A model generated the notes under the pieces. The model had not been told where the DNA came from and made no database searches. It worked only from the letters and a program-made list of their open reading frames with translations. Shown here one piece after another: positions 43,614-51,949 of a stretch of DNA of 64,000 nucleotides. The position numbers and the translations under genes were made by a program. Each line of letters opens with the position of its first letter. The stretch's first letter is position 1. The DNA lies in the NCBI RefSeq assembly GCF_000212815.1, contig NZ_GL890986.1, forward strand, positions 468,339-532,338, written 5' to 3'. This DNA comes from Streptococcus sanguinis SK49. Its GTDB lineage: Bacteria; Bacillota; Bacilli; Lactobacillales; Streptococcaceae.

Positions 43614-44108
43614 TTAAAAACCAAATTTAGACTTGAAATCGCTCCAGTAACCGATGGAAACATCTGGCAAGAGCTGGAATTTGACTTTGTAGCCAGCTTT
43701 TTCAATCGCTTCAATCGCTTCTGCCTCTTCCTGGGTGATGGACTGGTTGTTGCCCAGCTTAATAGCTCCCGGACGGTCATTAGCAGGACCGATGATGATT
43801 TCCTTAACATCCCCAGGTACAAAACCTTGGTCCACTAGGATTTCCTTCATGTCCACAGGATTTTTTGTAATGAGAAAATAGCGACTGTCTGACTCGGTGA
43901 CCTTGCCTGATTTTTCCTTGAAGGCTTCCTTGGTCCAAACAAAAGTCTTCTTATCAGAAGCTCCCTTGTAGGCCTGAATCAAAACCTTGTTTCCTGCTGC
44001 AGCATTATTAACTGCAATCAAGCCATCACAAGGGTATTCCTTAGCCCAGCGAGTGACTGTTTGACCGTGGATCATGCGGTCGTCAATCCGTACAAATGAT
44101 ACTGTCAT
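43614..44108 (-). CDS. PTS mannose-family component IIB
   Basis: A 164-residue cytosolic IIB. FVRIDDRMIHGQTVTRW carries the phosphorylated His14. IGPANDRPGAIKLGNNQSITQEEAEAI is the conserved C-terminal part. It takes phosphate from IIA and passes it to the incoming sugar. Second gene of the PTS operon, 27 bp ahead of IIC. Confidence 0.95.
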   Translation of the reverse strand: MTVSFVRIDDRMIHGQTVTRWAKEYPCDGLIAVNNAAAGNKVLIQAYKGASDKKTFVWTKEAFKEKSGKVTESDSRYFLITKNPVDMKEILVDQGFVPGDVKEIIIGPANDRPGAIKLGNNQSITQEEAEAIEAIEKAGYKVKFQLLPDVSIGYWSDFKSKFGF

Positions 44109-44150
44109 CTTTAAAATCTCCTTTTATCTTTTATAATGTATGCGGAAGCA

Positions 44151-44588
44151 CTAAATGTCGTCTTCATCTTCGTCAGCTGCATCGCTTACGACTTCAAATT
44201 CCTGCAAAGCAGCTGTGGCCTCGGAAAGGATAGCCTGAGCCAGCTCTTTTCCGTCTAAGATGTCTTTCATAACCAAGCCAGTCAATCCCATGGTTAGGTT
44301 CAAACCGCCCAAGATAACTGCTGTGTCGAGCTTACCCATGTCAGCTAAGACGCTAGCTGCTGTCGTCAGAGGACTGCCTCCTACAATATCAGCCAGAACT
44401 AAGACACTGTCATCAGCGCTTAAGCCAGCCAAAGCCTGAGTAAAATCAACTGCAAAATCATCAACTGAGTTGCCTTCCTGAAGACCGACCGCAATCACCT
44501 GATCCGTCTTGTCTCCGGCAAACATCTTCAAGGAACTCTGCACGCCTGCAGCCAGTCCCCCATGGCTGACCAGTACAAGGTATTTCAT
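44151..44588 (-). CDS. PTS mannose-family component IIA
   Basis: A 145-residue IIA with the phospho-His9 in LVLVSHGGLAAG and the conserved VLADIVGGSPLTTAA loop. The C-terminus is very acidic (AADEDEDDI), as is that of IIC. Separate IIA and IIB polypeptides, as here, are typical of the galactosamine/sorbose-like systems. First gene of the operon; its upstream region is rich in palindromes. Confidence 0.95.
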   Translation of the reverse strand: MKYLVLVSHGGLAAGVQSSLKMFAGDKTDQVIAVGLQEGNSVDDFAVDFTQALAGLSADDSVLVLADIVGGSPLTTAASVLADMGKLDTAVILGGLNLTMGLTGLVMKDILDGKELAQAILSEATAALQEFEVVSDAADEDEDDI

Positions 44589-44670
44589 CTTTCCTGCCTC
44601 CTTTATCCTTCGACTTCTTAGCCCAGTCTGGCTTTAGATGCCTAAGGATTTATTGATGATTTTATTGTAC

Positions 44671-44753
44671 AGGATATGAAACCGATTTCATATTGTCAAA
44701 TGTCATTTTGCCCAGATGACATTTGTTAGGAAAAATATGACATTTGTCATATT
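44671..44753 (-). promoter_or_regulatory. PTS promoter with three operator-like palindromes
   Basis: The minus-strand promoter is TTGACA (44694-44699), 17 bp, TATCCT (44671-44676). Palindrome 1, ATATGAAA/TTTCATAT (44674-44693), fills the spacer. Palindrome 2, CAAATGTCAT/ATGACATTTG (44697-44725, perfect 10-bp arms), touches the -35 box. Palindrome 3, AATATGACA/TGTCATATT (44734-44753), lies further upstream. Palindromes 2 and 3 share the half-site ATGACA, as expected for a dimeric activator such as the nearby LuxR-type regulator. Confidence 0.7.
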
Positions 44754-44792
44754 GGTCTAGGCAGCTGTACTTTTTTCTGACTTAATTGGCAA

Positions 44793-44824
44793 TAAAAAAG
44801 AAAGCAGATTATTTTCCGCTTTCT
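44793..44824 (-). terminator. Terminator of the sugar-sensing operon
   Basis: AGAAAGC (44799-44805) and GCTTTCT (44818-44824) form the stem and a T-run follows on the minus strand. The last codons and the stop of the solute-binding protein gene lie inside the hairpin. Confidence 0.8.
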
Positions 44825-46092
44825 ATTTCTCTTTGAATGCTCGGCAAGGCACTGTCAATCTCTTGATTCTGCATAGCATTTTGAATCAGATAGTCCATCC
44901 GGTCCATCGTATGACGGTCTACTTCTAGACTGATGTCAATGATGGAGCGATTCATCATGTGGTTTAGCCTCTCAGAAGTCAAGGAATCCAAGCCAAAATC
45001 ATCAGCCTGTAAGATTTCTCTAGCCTGTTGACTTTTCACCACAGATGGTAAGACAGAGGTCCCCTGCGATTTTTCAAATAAGGCCTGCTGGCTTTCTTTA
45101 TCCTGTGACAGCAAGAGCATAAATTCCCAAGCCAGCTTCTCTTGCTTGGTATTGGAAGACATGGCAAAGAGCGAGGTCTTAACCTGTGTTCCCATCACCT
45201 GGCTATTGGCTGTCGGCATGAGGATACAGGTCCAAGAAAAGCTAGAATACTTGGCAACATGGTAAGGGTAAGGCTTGTAGGTCCGATACTGGGCCAGACT
45301 CATGGGATAGAAGGCCACCCGTCCCTCATCAAAGTCATTAGAAGTCACCTTATAGTGCTGGCTGAGCATGTCTAGCTTGCTCATAAAGGCCAAGGCTTGG
45401 TGCATCTCTGAGCTGTCTACATTGATACCGGATTTATCGGTAAGATGGCCGCCGTAAGCTACCAGAGCTTGCTGCCAAGTGTAATCTGTTATACCGTACT
45501 GATCCACCACACCATCGCCATTGGTATCCTTGGTTACCTTCTTGCAAATCTCATAGAAATCCTCTAAAGTCCAGCCTGACTCAGGAATGCTGATTCCTTC
45601 TTTTTCAAGCAAGTCTTTATTGACACACATCATGATGGGATTGCTCTCAACTGGAAGGGCATAGCTTACTCCCTGATATTTCCCAGCTTCATATGCCACC
45701 GGATAAAAGGCTGTCCGTTCATCATCCGTTAGGAGGGTATCCAAGGATTTAAGCGCGCCAGTCGAAGCCAACATGCTAAAGTCGTTTTCCGGTACCATAA
45801 AGAGATCAGGCTGCTCGCCTTTCAGGACTTGCTCCGCCAGCCAGTCAGCGTAATCATCCTTAGGAATCCCGCTTTCGTAGACGACCTTGACATGAGGATG
45901 CGTCTTTTCAAATTGTTTAATCAGGCTGTCCAAGACCTTGTTTTCGCGGCTGTTAGGCACATCCCAGCTAGAGCCAGCATAGACCCCGATACGCAGGACT
46001 TTTTCCTGAGCCGAAGCCCAAAAGACAAAAGCCAAGGCAACAGATATGATCAGGACAACCAGCAGGGCCAAATGTCTTAGTCTCCACTTCAT
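44809..46092 (-). CDS. Family 1 extracellular solute-binding protein, membrane-tethered
   Basis: A 427-residue sugar-binding-type protein. It has an N-terminal hydrophobic helix (HLALLVVLIISVALAFVFWAS) without a lipobox Cys, so it is probably a tethered or secreted form. The mature part shows KVLRIGVYAGSSWDVPNSRENKVLDSL-type start and AYPVESNPIMMCVNKDLLEKEG-like hinge. No permease gene accompanies it. It is the last gene of the operon and its start overlaps the response regulator stop (ATGA). A sensory accessory role is more likely than transport. Confidence 0.88.
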   Translation of the reverse strand: MKWRLRHLALLVVLIISVALAFVFWASAQEKVLRIGVYAGSSWDVPNSRENKVLDSLIKQFEKTHPHVKVVYESGIPKDDYADWLAEQVLKGEQPDLFMVPENDFSMLASTGALKSLDTLLTDDERTAFYPVAYEAGKYQGVSYALPVESNPIMMCVNKDLLEKEGISIPESGWTLEDFYEICKKVTKDTNGDGVVDQYGITDYTWQQALVAYGGHLTDKSGINVDSSEMHQALAFMSKLDMLSQHYKVTSNDFDEGRVAFYPMSLAQYRTYKPYPYHVAKYSSFSWTCILMPTANSQVMGTQVKTSLFAMSSNTKQEKLAWEFMLLLSQDKESQQALFEKSQGTSVLPSVVKSQQAREILQADDFGLDSLTSERLNHMMNRSIIDISLEVDRHTMDRMDYLIQNAMQNQEIDSALPSIQREIESGK

Positions 46093-46772
46093 TTGTCACT
46101 TTCCTTACTAAAATCTCTCTGGGTGACTCCGGTCTGCACAGCCCAGATAGCCAGCTGGGTTCGGTCTCGCAAGTTGAGCTTGGCTAGGATACCTGACAGG
46201 TAATTTCGGACTGTCCCTTCTGATAGAAAGAGCTTGGCTGCAATTTCTTTATTAGAAATTCCAAAGCCAATCTGCTGGATAATCTTCCACTCCGTCCGGC
46301 TCATGTCCTCTATATTTTCCTCCGTCACTGTGATAGCAAAGTTGGACTGGGCCATCTGTGAAAAGATTTTGAAGACCTTGGTGGCAATATTGGGATTGAT
46401 CATAGCTCCGCCTCGATAGACTGTCTGAATGGCTTCGTGAAGCTCTTCTGTCGAAACCCCTTTGAGAATATAACCAGACGCCCCGTATTTGAGAGCAGAG
46501 AAGATAAATTCATCGTCATCAAAGGTCGTCAGAATGATAATCTTAACATCCGGATACTGCTCTTTGACAGCCTTGGTACAGAGAACACCGTCCATGACTG
46601 GCATGCGAATATCCATTAAAATCACATCTGGGCGTACCCGATGAAGCTTTTCCAGCACTTCCTTACCGTCTCCGACTGTCCCGACTACCTCAATATCTGC
46701 GTGTGCTGACAGGATGATTTGCAGAGACTCGCGAATCAAGGCCTGATCGTCTGCTATTAAAACCTTAATCAT
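46089..46772 (-). CDS. NarL/LuxR-family response regulator
   Basis: A 227-residue regulator: receiver domain with IADDQ (acidic pocket), phospho-acceptor Asp54 in VILMDIRMPVMDG, Thr in IILTTFDD and Lys in YILKGVS. The C-terminal LuxR helix-turn-helix is EWKIIQQIGFGISNKEIAAKLFLSEGTVRNYLSGILAKL. It overlaps the kinase gene by 8 bp. Its likely targets are its own operon and the divergent-in-function but codirectional PTS operon next door. Confidence 0.95.
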   Translation of the reverse strand: MIKVLIADDQALIRESLQIILSAHADIEVVGTVGDGKEVLEKLHRVRPDVILMDIRMPVMDGVLCTKAVKEQYPDVKIIILTTFDDDEFIFSALKYGASGYILKGVSTEELHEAIQTVYRGGAMINPNIATKVFKIFSQMAQSNFAITVTEENIEDMSRTEWKIIQQIGFGISNKEIAAKLFLSEGTVRNYLSGILAKLNLRDRTQLAIWAVQTGVTQRDFSKESDK

Positions 46773-48078
46773 GTCTTCCTCCTATTTGTGGGATTTCGAT
46801 ATGCGTGTAGAAACCGTCCCGATTTTCAAAGCGGACGCTTCCTCCAATAATCATTAGGCGCTCCTGCATCTGCTTGAGGCCATAGCCATAGTGGAGTTCA
46901 TCAAAGCCAACACCATCATCCTGAATGGTCATTACATAGGACTCTTCCTCCAGCAGCTCAATCCAGATAGTCTTGGCATGGCCGTGGCGGACAGAGTTGG
47001 TAATAGACTCCTGAATCACCCGGAAGACAATGTCTTCCTTGGCAATATCCAAGTCAATATTATCCCATTCGTAGCGGAGATGAATCTCCAAATTGGAGAT
47101 GGCTTCATACTCACGGATAATCTTAATCAGAGCTTCCTTCAAAGTATTATTTTCCAGAGCTCCCGGTCGCATCTTATTGAGCGATCCTCGGACATCACGG
47201 ATACCATCTCGAACAACGACAGAGACATTATTGAGCTGCTCCTTAGCCCGATTGGTATCAATATCAACCAAGACCTTGACCGCATCAATACCCGCTGAAA
47301 TTCCCGTCAGGGCATGGCCCAATGTATCGTGAATCTCTCTGGCAATCCGCTTCCGCTCTCGGTCTTCTGCTATTTTTTCGGACAAGGCCAGATAAGAGTT
47401 CAACTCGCGATTGGCCTGAGAAGCCATGCGCAGCTCTTCCTCAATCCGATGACGCTCTGTAATAGCCGACAAGATATAGAAGAGCAAGGAAATCATAAAG
47501 ACAACGATATTGAGGGAGTAGAGAAAGTTCTTGCCAAAAAGCAGCAACAACCGGACGGACTCTGGGTAAAACCGAATATAGGTATCTAGAGAAGGCAGCT
47601 TGATAAAGAGCGACATGAGGTCATAGTTGGACAAGAGCAGCATGCCAAAGCTCAAAATAATGAAAGAAAACCAATACTTCTTGTCCTTGGAAGAATTGAA
47701 CTCCTTAGAACCATAGAAAATATCCGCAAACACCAAGAGAATCAAGCCATTGTAGGACGAGTGCAAGACGGAAAAGATGACCAGCATAAGCAGGATTTCA
47801 ATAATAGTCGCTTTGTCATAGACGGACAGCTGATTGGGATGGCGCTCGCGATAGTACATGACCAAAAGCAAACTACCATAGAGGCTAATTGATACCCAGA
47901 AAATCAAGCTGGGAGAGCCCGGAATGGCATCCAAACGCTCCAAAAGCGAGTGACTGAAGCCCTTAGCAGCTACATAGTTGGTCGCAAAAAGATAGATGGA
48001 CGCATTATAGACAATGGCAACCAGATTGATAACCATCAGGGCTATTTTGCTGTAAAATATACTTTTTTGAGGTCTCAT
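46765..48078 (-). CDS. Sensor histidine kinase, HisKA_3 (NarX-like) family
   Basis: A 437-residue kinase. Six to seven membrane helices fill the first 200 residues with no large outer domain, so ligand sensing probably relies on partners. A coiled segment leads to the H-box ERKRIAREIHDTLGHALTGI (His near 250), and the ATPase part has QESITNSVRHGHAKTIWI and DDGVGFDELHYGYGLKQMQER. ATG 48078 overlaps the stop of the upstream binding-protein gene (TAATG); a GTG 9 bp earlier is also possible. Confidence 0.94.
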   Translation of the reverse strand: MRPQKSIFYSKIALMVINLVAIVYNASIYLFATNYVAAKGFSHSLLERLDAIPGSPSLIFWVSISLYGSLLLVMYYRERHPNQLSVYDKATIIEILLMLVIFSVLHSSYNGLILLVFADIFYGSKEFNSSKDKKYWFSFIILSFGMLLLSNYDLMSLFIKLPSLDTYIRFYPESVRLLLLFGKNFLYSLNIVVFMISLLFYILSAITERHRIEEELRMASQANRELNSYLALSEKIAEDRERKRIAREIHDTLGHALTGISAGIDAVKVLVDIDTNRAKEQLNNVSVVVRDGIRDVRGSLNKMRPGALENNTLKEALIKIIREYEAISNLEIHLRYEWDNIDLDIAKEDIVFRVIQESITNSVRHGHAKTIWIELLEEESYVMTIQDDGVGFDELHYGYGLKQMQERLMIIGGSVRFENRDGFYTHIEIPQIGGRHD

Positions 48079-49064
48079 TATTGCCACCCTGTAACTGTGT
48101 ATTGACTGATATTATCTCTGTTGACTAAGTGAACAGGAATCAGGTATTGGCTGTCATAGGATTTCCCCTCCTGCATCAGCTCAATTACCTGTGCCACCTT
48201 GCGTCCCATCTGAATGGGCGATTGGGCCACGGTTCCCTCTATATCGCTAGTCGTAGCCAGAAAGTTTTTGATATCTGGTGAACCATCCACGCCATAGATT
48301 GAAATTCTCTTATCAAGACCTTGATTTTTAATAGCAGCCAATGCCCCGATGGCTGCCCGATCATTGAGCGCCATAACTACATTAAAGTCCAAACCTTCGT
48401 CTAGAGCCCCTTTGACCTGTGGCATGGTTTCCTCAGTCTGGCCTAGTGTTTCTTTCTGGGAAACAATCTTGTAGCTAGGCTGATTTTCAATCGTATCAAT
48501 AAATCCCTGAATCCGGTCCATGGCAGAGACGGCATTGCGGTGCTCCAGAAGAAGAATATTGGCAGAAGGCAGACGCTTCATCATGTCCTGGGCAATCAGG
48601 ACGCCTGCTTGGTAGTTATCAGACACAATTGTCGTATCCACTTTTACATCCTGACTGATAGGCGCATCCACTACGATGATTTTAATACCAGCTTTCTTAG
48701 CCTTTTGAAGAGAGGAAATAATACTTGGACTATTGCTTTTTACCGGATTGATGACAATGACATCAACCTTTTCTCGGACAAAAAAGTCAATCTGCTGGCT
48801 CTGCTTGCCCTCATCCAGCTCAGGATCCCGGACATAGAGCCTGCTGCCCTGCTGGTTGGTTTTCTTCTCCAGTTCCGCATTTAAGGTCTTGTAAAAGTCA
48901 TTGTTCATGGTCATGTAGGTAACACCAATCTTGACCTGCTTCTCATCTGGCAAAACGCCCTTGAAATAAACAAAAAGCAAACCCAAGATAAGCAGAATGA
49001 AAAGCGGCCAGAGAGCCTTCTTCTGATAATGCTGTATCCGTTTTTTGACCTTAGCTGATACCAT
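48078..49064 (-). CDS. Periplasmic-binding-protein-like sugar sensor, membrane-anchored
   Basis: A 328-residue type 1 periplasmic binding protein (RbsB/LacI-like fold): VKIGVTYMTMNNDFYKTLNAELEKK, DVIVINPVKSNSPSIISSLQKAKKAGIKIIVVD, VVMALNDRAAIGALAAIKNQG and ISIYGVDGSPDIKNFL. The N-terminus is basic followed by one membrane helix (LWPLFILLILGLLFVYFKG) with no lipobox, so it is anchored rather than lipidated. It is the first gene of the operon ahead of the kinase. XylFII-LytS-YesN in clostridia is a studied parallel, where such a protein hands the sugar signal to the kinase. Confidence 0.88.
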   Translation of the reverse strand: MVSAKVKKRIQHYQKKALWPLFILLILGLLFVYFKGVLPDEKQVKIGVTYMTMNNDFYKTLNAELEKKTNQQGSRLYVRDPELDEGKQSQQIDFFVREKVDVIVINPVKSNSPSIISSLQKAKKAGIKIIVVDAPISQDVKVDTTIVSDNYQAGVLIAQDMMKRLPSANILLLEHRNAVSAMDRIQGFIDTIENQPSYKIVSQKETLGQTEETMPQVKGALDEGLDFNVVMALNDRAAIGALAAIKNQGLDKRISIYGVDGSPDIKNFLATTSDIEGTVAQSPIQMGRKVAQVIELMQEGKSYDSQYLIPVHLVNRDNISQYTVTGWQ

Positions 49065-49110
49065 TTTTCACCCCCTATGCCGCAAGCGCCTTTATAAAAC
49101 ATATAGCATT

Positions 49111-49138
49111 ATTATATTACAAAGCCGCCAAAAAGCAA
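49111..49138 (-). promoter_or_regulatory. Promoter of the sugar-sensing operon
   Basis: On the minus strand TTGCTT (49133-49138), 16 bp, TATAAT (49111-49116), about 45 bp ahead of the first gene. Confidence 0.5.
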
Positions 49139-49166
49139 AATCTTTCCAGAAATGACTATAATAAAA

Positions 49167-49219
49167 GAGGCGAGACAGAATCTAAAAAATCCACGATTTT
49201 TGATTCTTGGTCCCACCTC
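49167..49219. repeat. Imperfect long inverted repeat
   Basis: Starting GAGG and ending CCTC, this 53-bp stretch folds on itself with paired blocks GAC/GTC, AATC/GATT and AAAAATC/GATTTTT. It resembles one end of the GAGGCTGGGAC-type intergenic element found at 55571 and lies between the convergent ends of two transcription units. Confidence 0.55.
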
Positions 49220-49344
49220 GGCAATCATAACTAAATCTCAAAAAGCTTGATAGAAAGAGACTTTCAGTCAAACAGAGCTTGCATCCTGCAAAACTGAATG
49301 ATGATTTGTTAGAGCAAGGTCATTTCCCAGTCTTTGCTTCTTGC

Positions 49345-49740
49345 TTAAAAGGGAAGTTCCTCTTCTTCCAACACCAAATCTGCCAAATCAGCTCCGCTGT
49401 TATTTTCACGCAGAGCGCGCTGGGCCCGACTTTCCAGGAGCTGGAAGCTATGACAGAGCACCTCTGTCACATAATGAGTGGCCCCCTCTTTTTCATAGCG
49501 ACGAGTCCGCAACTCACCATCCAGAGAAATCAAGCTGCCCTTACTTGCATAGCTGGCTAAAGTCTCAGCTAGGCGCCCCCAGACAACCACATTTACAAAA
49601 TCCGCCTCACGCTCACCGCTCTGAGATTTATAACGGCGATTAACCGCGACCGTTGCGCGAGCCACAGATTTTTCATTCGCAGTCTTGTGCAGTTCAGGCG
49701 TAGCCGTAAGCCGGCCGATTACAATTACTTTATTATACAT
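49345..49740 (-). CDS. ssbB: Single-strand DNA-binding protein, competence-type
   Basis: A 131-residue SSB: OB-fold start MYNKVIVIGRLTATPEL, core ADFVNVVVWGRLAETLASYASKGSL and acidic tip ending ELPF that binds partner proteins. It is shorter than the essential SsbA (about 160) and has a ComX (cin) box directly upstream, as streptococcal ssbB does. SsbB stores and protects incoming single-stranded DNA during transformation. ATG 49740 has an AGGAGG site 7 bp upstream. Confidence 0.92.
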   Translation of the reverse strand: MYNKVIVIGRLTATPELHKTANEKSVARATVAVNRRYKSQSGEREADFVNVVVWGRLAETLASYASKGSLISLDGELRTRRYEKEGATHYVTEVLCHSFQLLESRAQRALRENNSGADLADLVLEEEELPF

Positions 49741-49760
49741 TTTATATCCTCCTAACTTAT

Positions 49761-49768
49761 CATTCGTA
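49761..49768 (-). promoter_or_regulatory. ComX (cin) box of ssbB
   Basis: On the minus strand TACGAATG lies 20 bp ahead of the ssbB start codon, with a T-rich tract upstream. It differs from the TACGAATA consensus in the last base only. This predicts expression only in competent cells. Confidence 0.85.
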
Positions 49769-49868
49769 ATAGGAGGCAAAAAGTGAAAAAAATGTGGTAT
49801 AGTATAGATAAAAAGGAAAGTTGCAGTTTCTGCCCCTTTCCTACTAGACTTGTATAATGGAGGCTCCG

Positions 49869-50456
49869 ATGACCATTAAACATTCCCCTGTGAAAAATAT
49901 TCTTTTTATCCTGATTTCTCTGTGGTTCGGAGGTTTTTCCGCCTTGGCCGCCGTAGACTACCTGACCAGCTCCAACCCCTACAAAGACACTAGTTTCTTT
50001 GTCCTTAGTCTGCTGGTTGCTGCCTTCTTCTTACTGCTACTTATCTTTGCTATTCGCAGACTAACCATTCATGCGACTATCCTCTCCTTTGACCATGAAT
50101 ATGTAACCTACCATTATAGCGGACTCTTATCAGCTGCCACCTACTGCATTCCTATGCAGCAAATTAGTCATGCTCGCTACAGCCGAGATAGTGAAGAATC
50201 CGAGATTGGCCTTTGGATGGGGGACGGCTTCCATGACTTTGCAGCCTTTAACCATCCCCGCCACAAAATTTATGCCTATCCTGACAGCCAACTCATCGGC
50301 ATTGTTTTCAAGAGAAAGCGCCTCAAAGTATTGGAAGACCACGGCCTAAACAGCCTTATCTACCAATACAAATACAGCACTCCGAGCCAGAGTCCCACAG
50401 CCACTCCTCAATCAACAACCGACTCACAAAGTAATAGCGACAGCGTCTTCTTTTGA
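49869..50456 (+). CDS. Membrane protein with PH-like outer domain, unknown function
   Basis: A 195-residue protein. Two membrane helices (NILFILISLWFGGFSALAAVDYL and FFVLSLLVAAFFLLLLIFAIRRL) precede a soluble beta-rich domain (ILSFDHEYVTYHYSGLLSAATYCIPMQQISHARYSR), which has the look of a bacterial PH domain, and a Ser/Thr/Gln-rich tail of about 30 residues. ATG 49869 has GGAGG 5 bp upstream; an ATG 12 bp earlier lacks a site. It is transcribed away from ssbB and alone. Confidence 0.75.
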   Translation: MTIKHSPVKNILFILISLWFGGFSALAAVDYLTSSNPYKDTSFFVLSLLVAAFFLLLLIFAIRRLTIHATILSFDHEYVTYHYSGLLSAATYCIPMQQISHARYSRDSEESEIGLWMGDGFHDFAAFNHPRHKIYAYPDSQLIGIVFKRKRLKVLEDHGLNSLIYQYKYSTPSQSPTATPQSTTDSQSNSDSVFF

Positions 50457-50490
50457 GACAATGTGGGCACGAGACATAAGTTTCTAACAA

Positions 50491-50516
50491 AAAAGCTCAG
50501 AAATTCTGAGCTTTTT
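50491..50516. terminator. Bidirectional terminator
   Basis: AAAAGCTCAGAA and TTCTGAGCTTTTT form a 12-bp stem with a single-base spacer between converging genes. Confidence 0.85.
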
Positions 50517-50536
50517 GTGATTTTAAATCTTCATTT

Positions 50537-51163
50537 TTATCCCTGCCAATGTTTGGCTGGGTCAAAGGCGGTGCCAACTAGTTCGCTATCGGCTAATTCA
50601 ATGATGCCGCGTTTTTGAGGCGCATTCGGCAGCTGAAGTTCCCGTGGGCTGCACATCATGCCAAAACTCTTTTCGCCTCGAAGTTCTCCCGGAAAAATCA
50701 AATTTCCTTTAGGCATCATAGCACCTGGCAGAGCCACAATCGTTTTGAGGCCGACTTTGGCATTAGGAGCACCGGCCACGATTTGAACGGTCTTATCAGC
50801 AGCTACCTGCACTTGGCAGATATTCAGATGGTCACTATCTGGATGAGCTACCATATCAACAATTTCTCCAACCACAAACTTCGGCTGGCTGTCATTGACC
50901 AAGTCCGCTGGGAAGCCTTCCTTGCTCAACTCCTGATTGAGAATAGCCACTTGCTCATCTGTCAAAAAGACCTGTCCGCGCTCTGCAATTTCAAAAAGGT
51001 CTGACTGCTCAAAGATATTCCAAGCTACTGTCTGGCCATTATCTTCACGGTAAACACGCGCCACTCGTCCCTTGCGCTCAGCCGCCAGTTTAGCTCCTTG
51101 ATTGTCCGCAACAATAACCATCAGCACATCGCCGACATATTCTTTATTATAGGTAAAAATCAT
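50537..51163 (-). CDS. ytpR: YtpR family tRNA-binding protein
   Basis: A 208-residue protein with a C-terminal EMAP/tRNA-binding OB-fold (VVGEIVDMVAHPDSDHLNICQVQVA, IVAGAPNAKVGLKTIVALPGAMMPKGN, SFGMMCSPRELQLP), the same module found at the N-terminus of PheT. The N-terminal DUF4479 part starts MIFTYNKEYVGDVLMV. The cellular role is not settled. It overlaps the thioredoxin-like gene by 4 bp in a three-gene operon with a DUF4651 gene. Confidence 0.9.
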   Translation of the reverse strand: MIFTYNKEYVGDVLMVIVADNQGAKLAAERKGRVARVYREDNGQTVAWNIFEQSDLFEIAERGQVFLTDEQVAILNQELSKEGFPADLVNDSQPKFVVGEIVDMVAHPDSDHLNICQVQVAADKTVQIVAGAPNAKVGLKTIVALPGAMMPKGNLIFPGELRGEKSFGMMCSPRELQLPNAPQKRGIIELADSELVGTAFDPAKHWQG

Positions 51164-51495
51164 TTTACGCTCCCTTTTTCTCTTATACTCGCTAAAAATT
51201 CATTGATTTGACCCTTGGTCTTGCGGTCACGATTGACCAGACGGCCAATCTCCTGTCCCTTTTCCAGCACTACTAAGCTGGGAATCCCGTATACGTCCCA
51301 CTCTTTGGCCAGATCCAGATAATCATCACGATCCACTTGGATAAAGCGATAGTCAGGATTTTCCGCTTCTATCTCTGGCAGAAAAGGTTTGATAAATCGG
51401 CAATCTCCACACCAGTCAGCTGTGAAAAAGATGACAGTCTTCTCCCCATCATTGACATAAGAAGCCAATTCCTCTATATTTACAGGAAAAATCAT
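51160..51495 (-). CDS. Thioredoxin-like protein
   Basis: A 111-residue cytosolic thioredoxin fold with redox motif WCGDC (Cys29, Cys32) and the cis-Pro segment VYGIPSLVVLEKGQEIGR. No signal peptide. It probably reduces protein disulfides or acts in a specific redox pair; the CGDC motif differs from the CGPC of housekeeping TrxA. Overlaps both neighbours by 4 bp. Confidence 0.92.
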   Translation of the reverse strand: MIFPVNIEELASYVNDGEKTVIFFTADWCGDCRFIKPFLPEIEAENPDYRFIQVDRDDYLDLAKEWDVYGIPSLVVLEKGQEIGRLVNRDRKTKGQINEFLASIREKGSVK

Positions 51496-51779
51496 GCTTC
51501 TTCCTCGTAGCTTAGCTGACCATTTTCATAGACAAAAGCAAAATGGCGGTCGTCCTCTAAGACCAGACCACCAACCAAGCGGTCATCTGTGGACTCGTAG
51601 AGCTTAACATAAAGGCAGGAAATAGTTCCCTGACTGGAAAAGAAATCTCGCACAAGCTCGACGATTTCCTCCCGATTACGCAGTCTTTTCTGCTCCTGTA
51701 CGACTTTGGCTGCTCCAAAAGCCAGCGCTCCAGCCCCCAAAAGGGCGGTTGTGGTTAAAATGATTTTTTTAGCTTTCAT
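51492..51779 (-). CDS. DUF4651 family protein
   Basis: A 95-residue protein with one N-terminal membrane segment (IILTTTALLGAGALAFGAAKV) and a small soluble domain (EIVELVRDFFSSQGTISCLYVKLYESTDDRLVGGLVLEDD). It matches DUF4651, known in streptococci beside thioredoxin and pepA genes. ATG 51779 lacks a clear ribosome site and an AAAAT box lies about 10 bp upstream, so the message may be nearly leaderless. Confidence 0.82.
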   Translation of the reverse strand: MKAKKIILTTTALLGAGALAFGAAKVVQEQKRLRNREEIVELVRDFFSSQGTISCLYVKLYESTDDRLVGGLVLEDDRHFAFVYENGQLSYEEEA

Positions 51780-51949
51780 GTAGAATATTTTAACACAAAA
51801 GAGCAGAGGCGACAAACAATATTCCAGATTTCCCTGGGAGAAGCTGGATTCTTGAATAGGCAGTCCTCTTGATTCATACAAGCTATAAGATTTCCCTACT
51901 CATTTACCGCAAAAAGTGATAAAATAGGGGACAGAAAGAAGGTAAGTTT

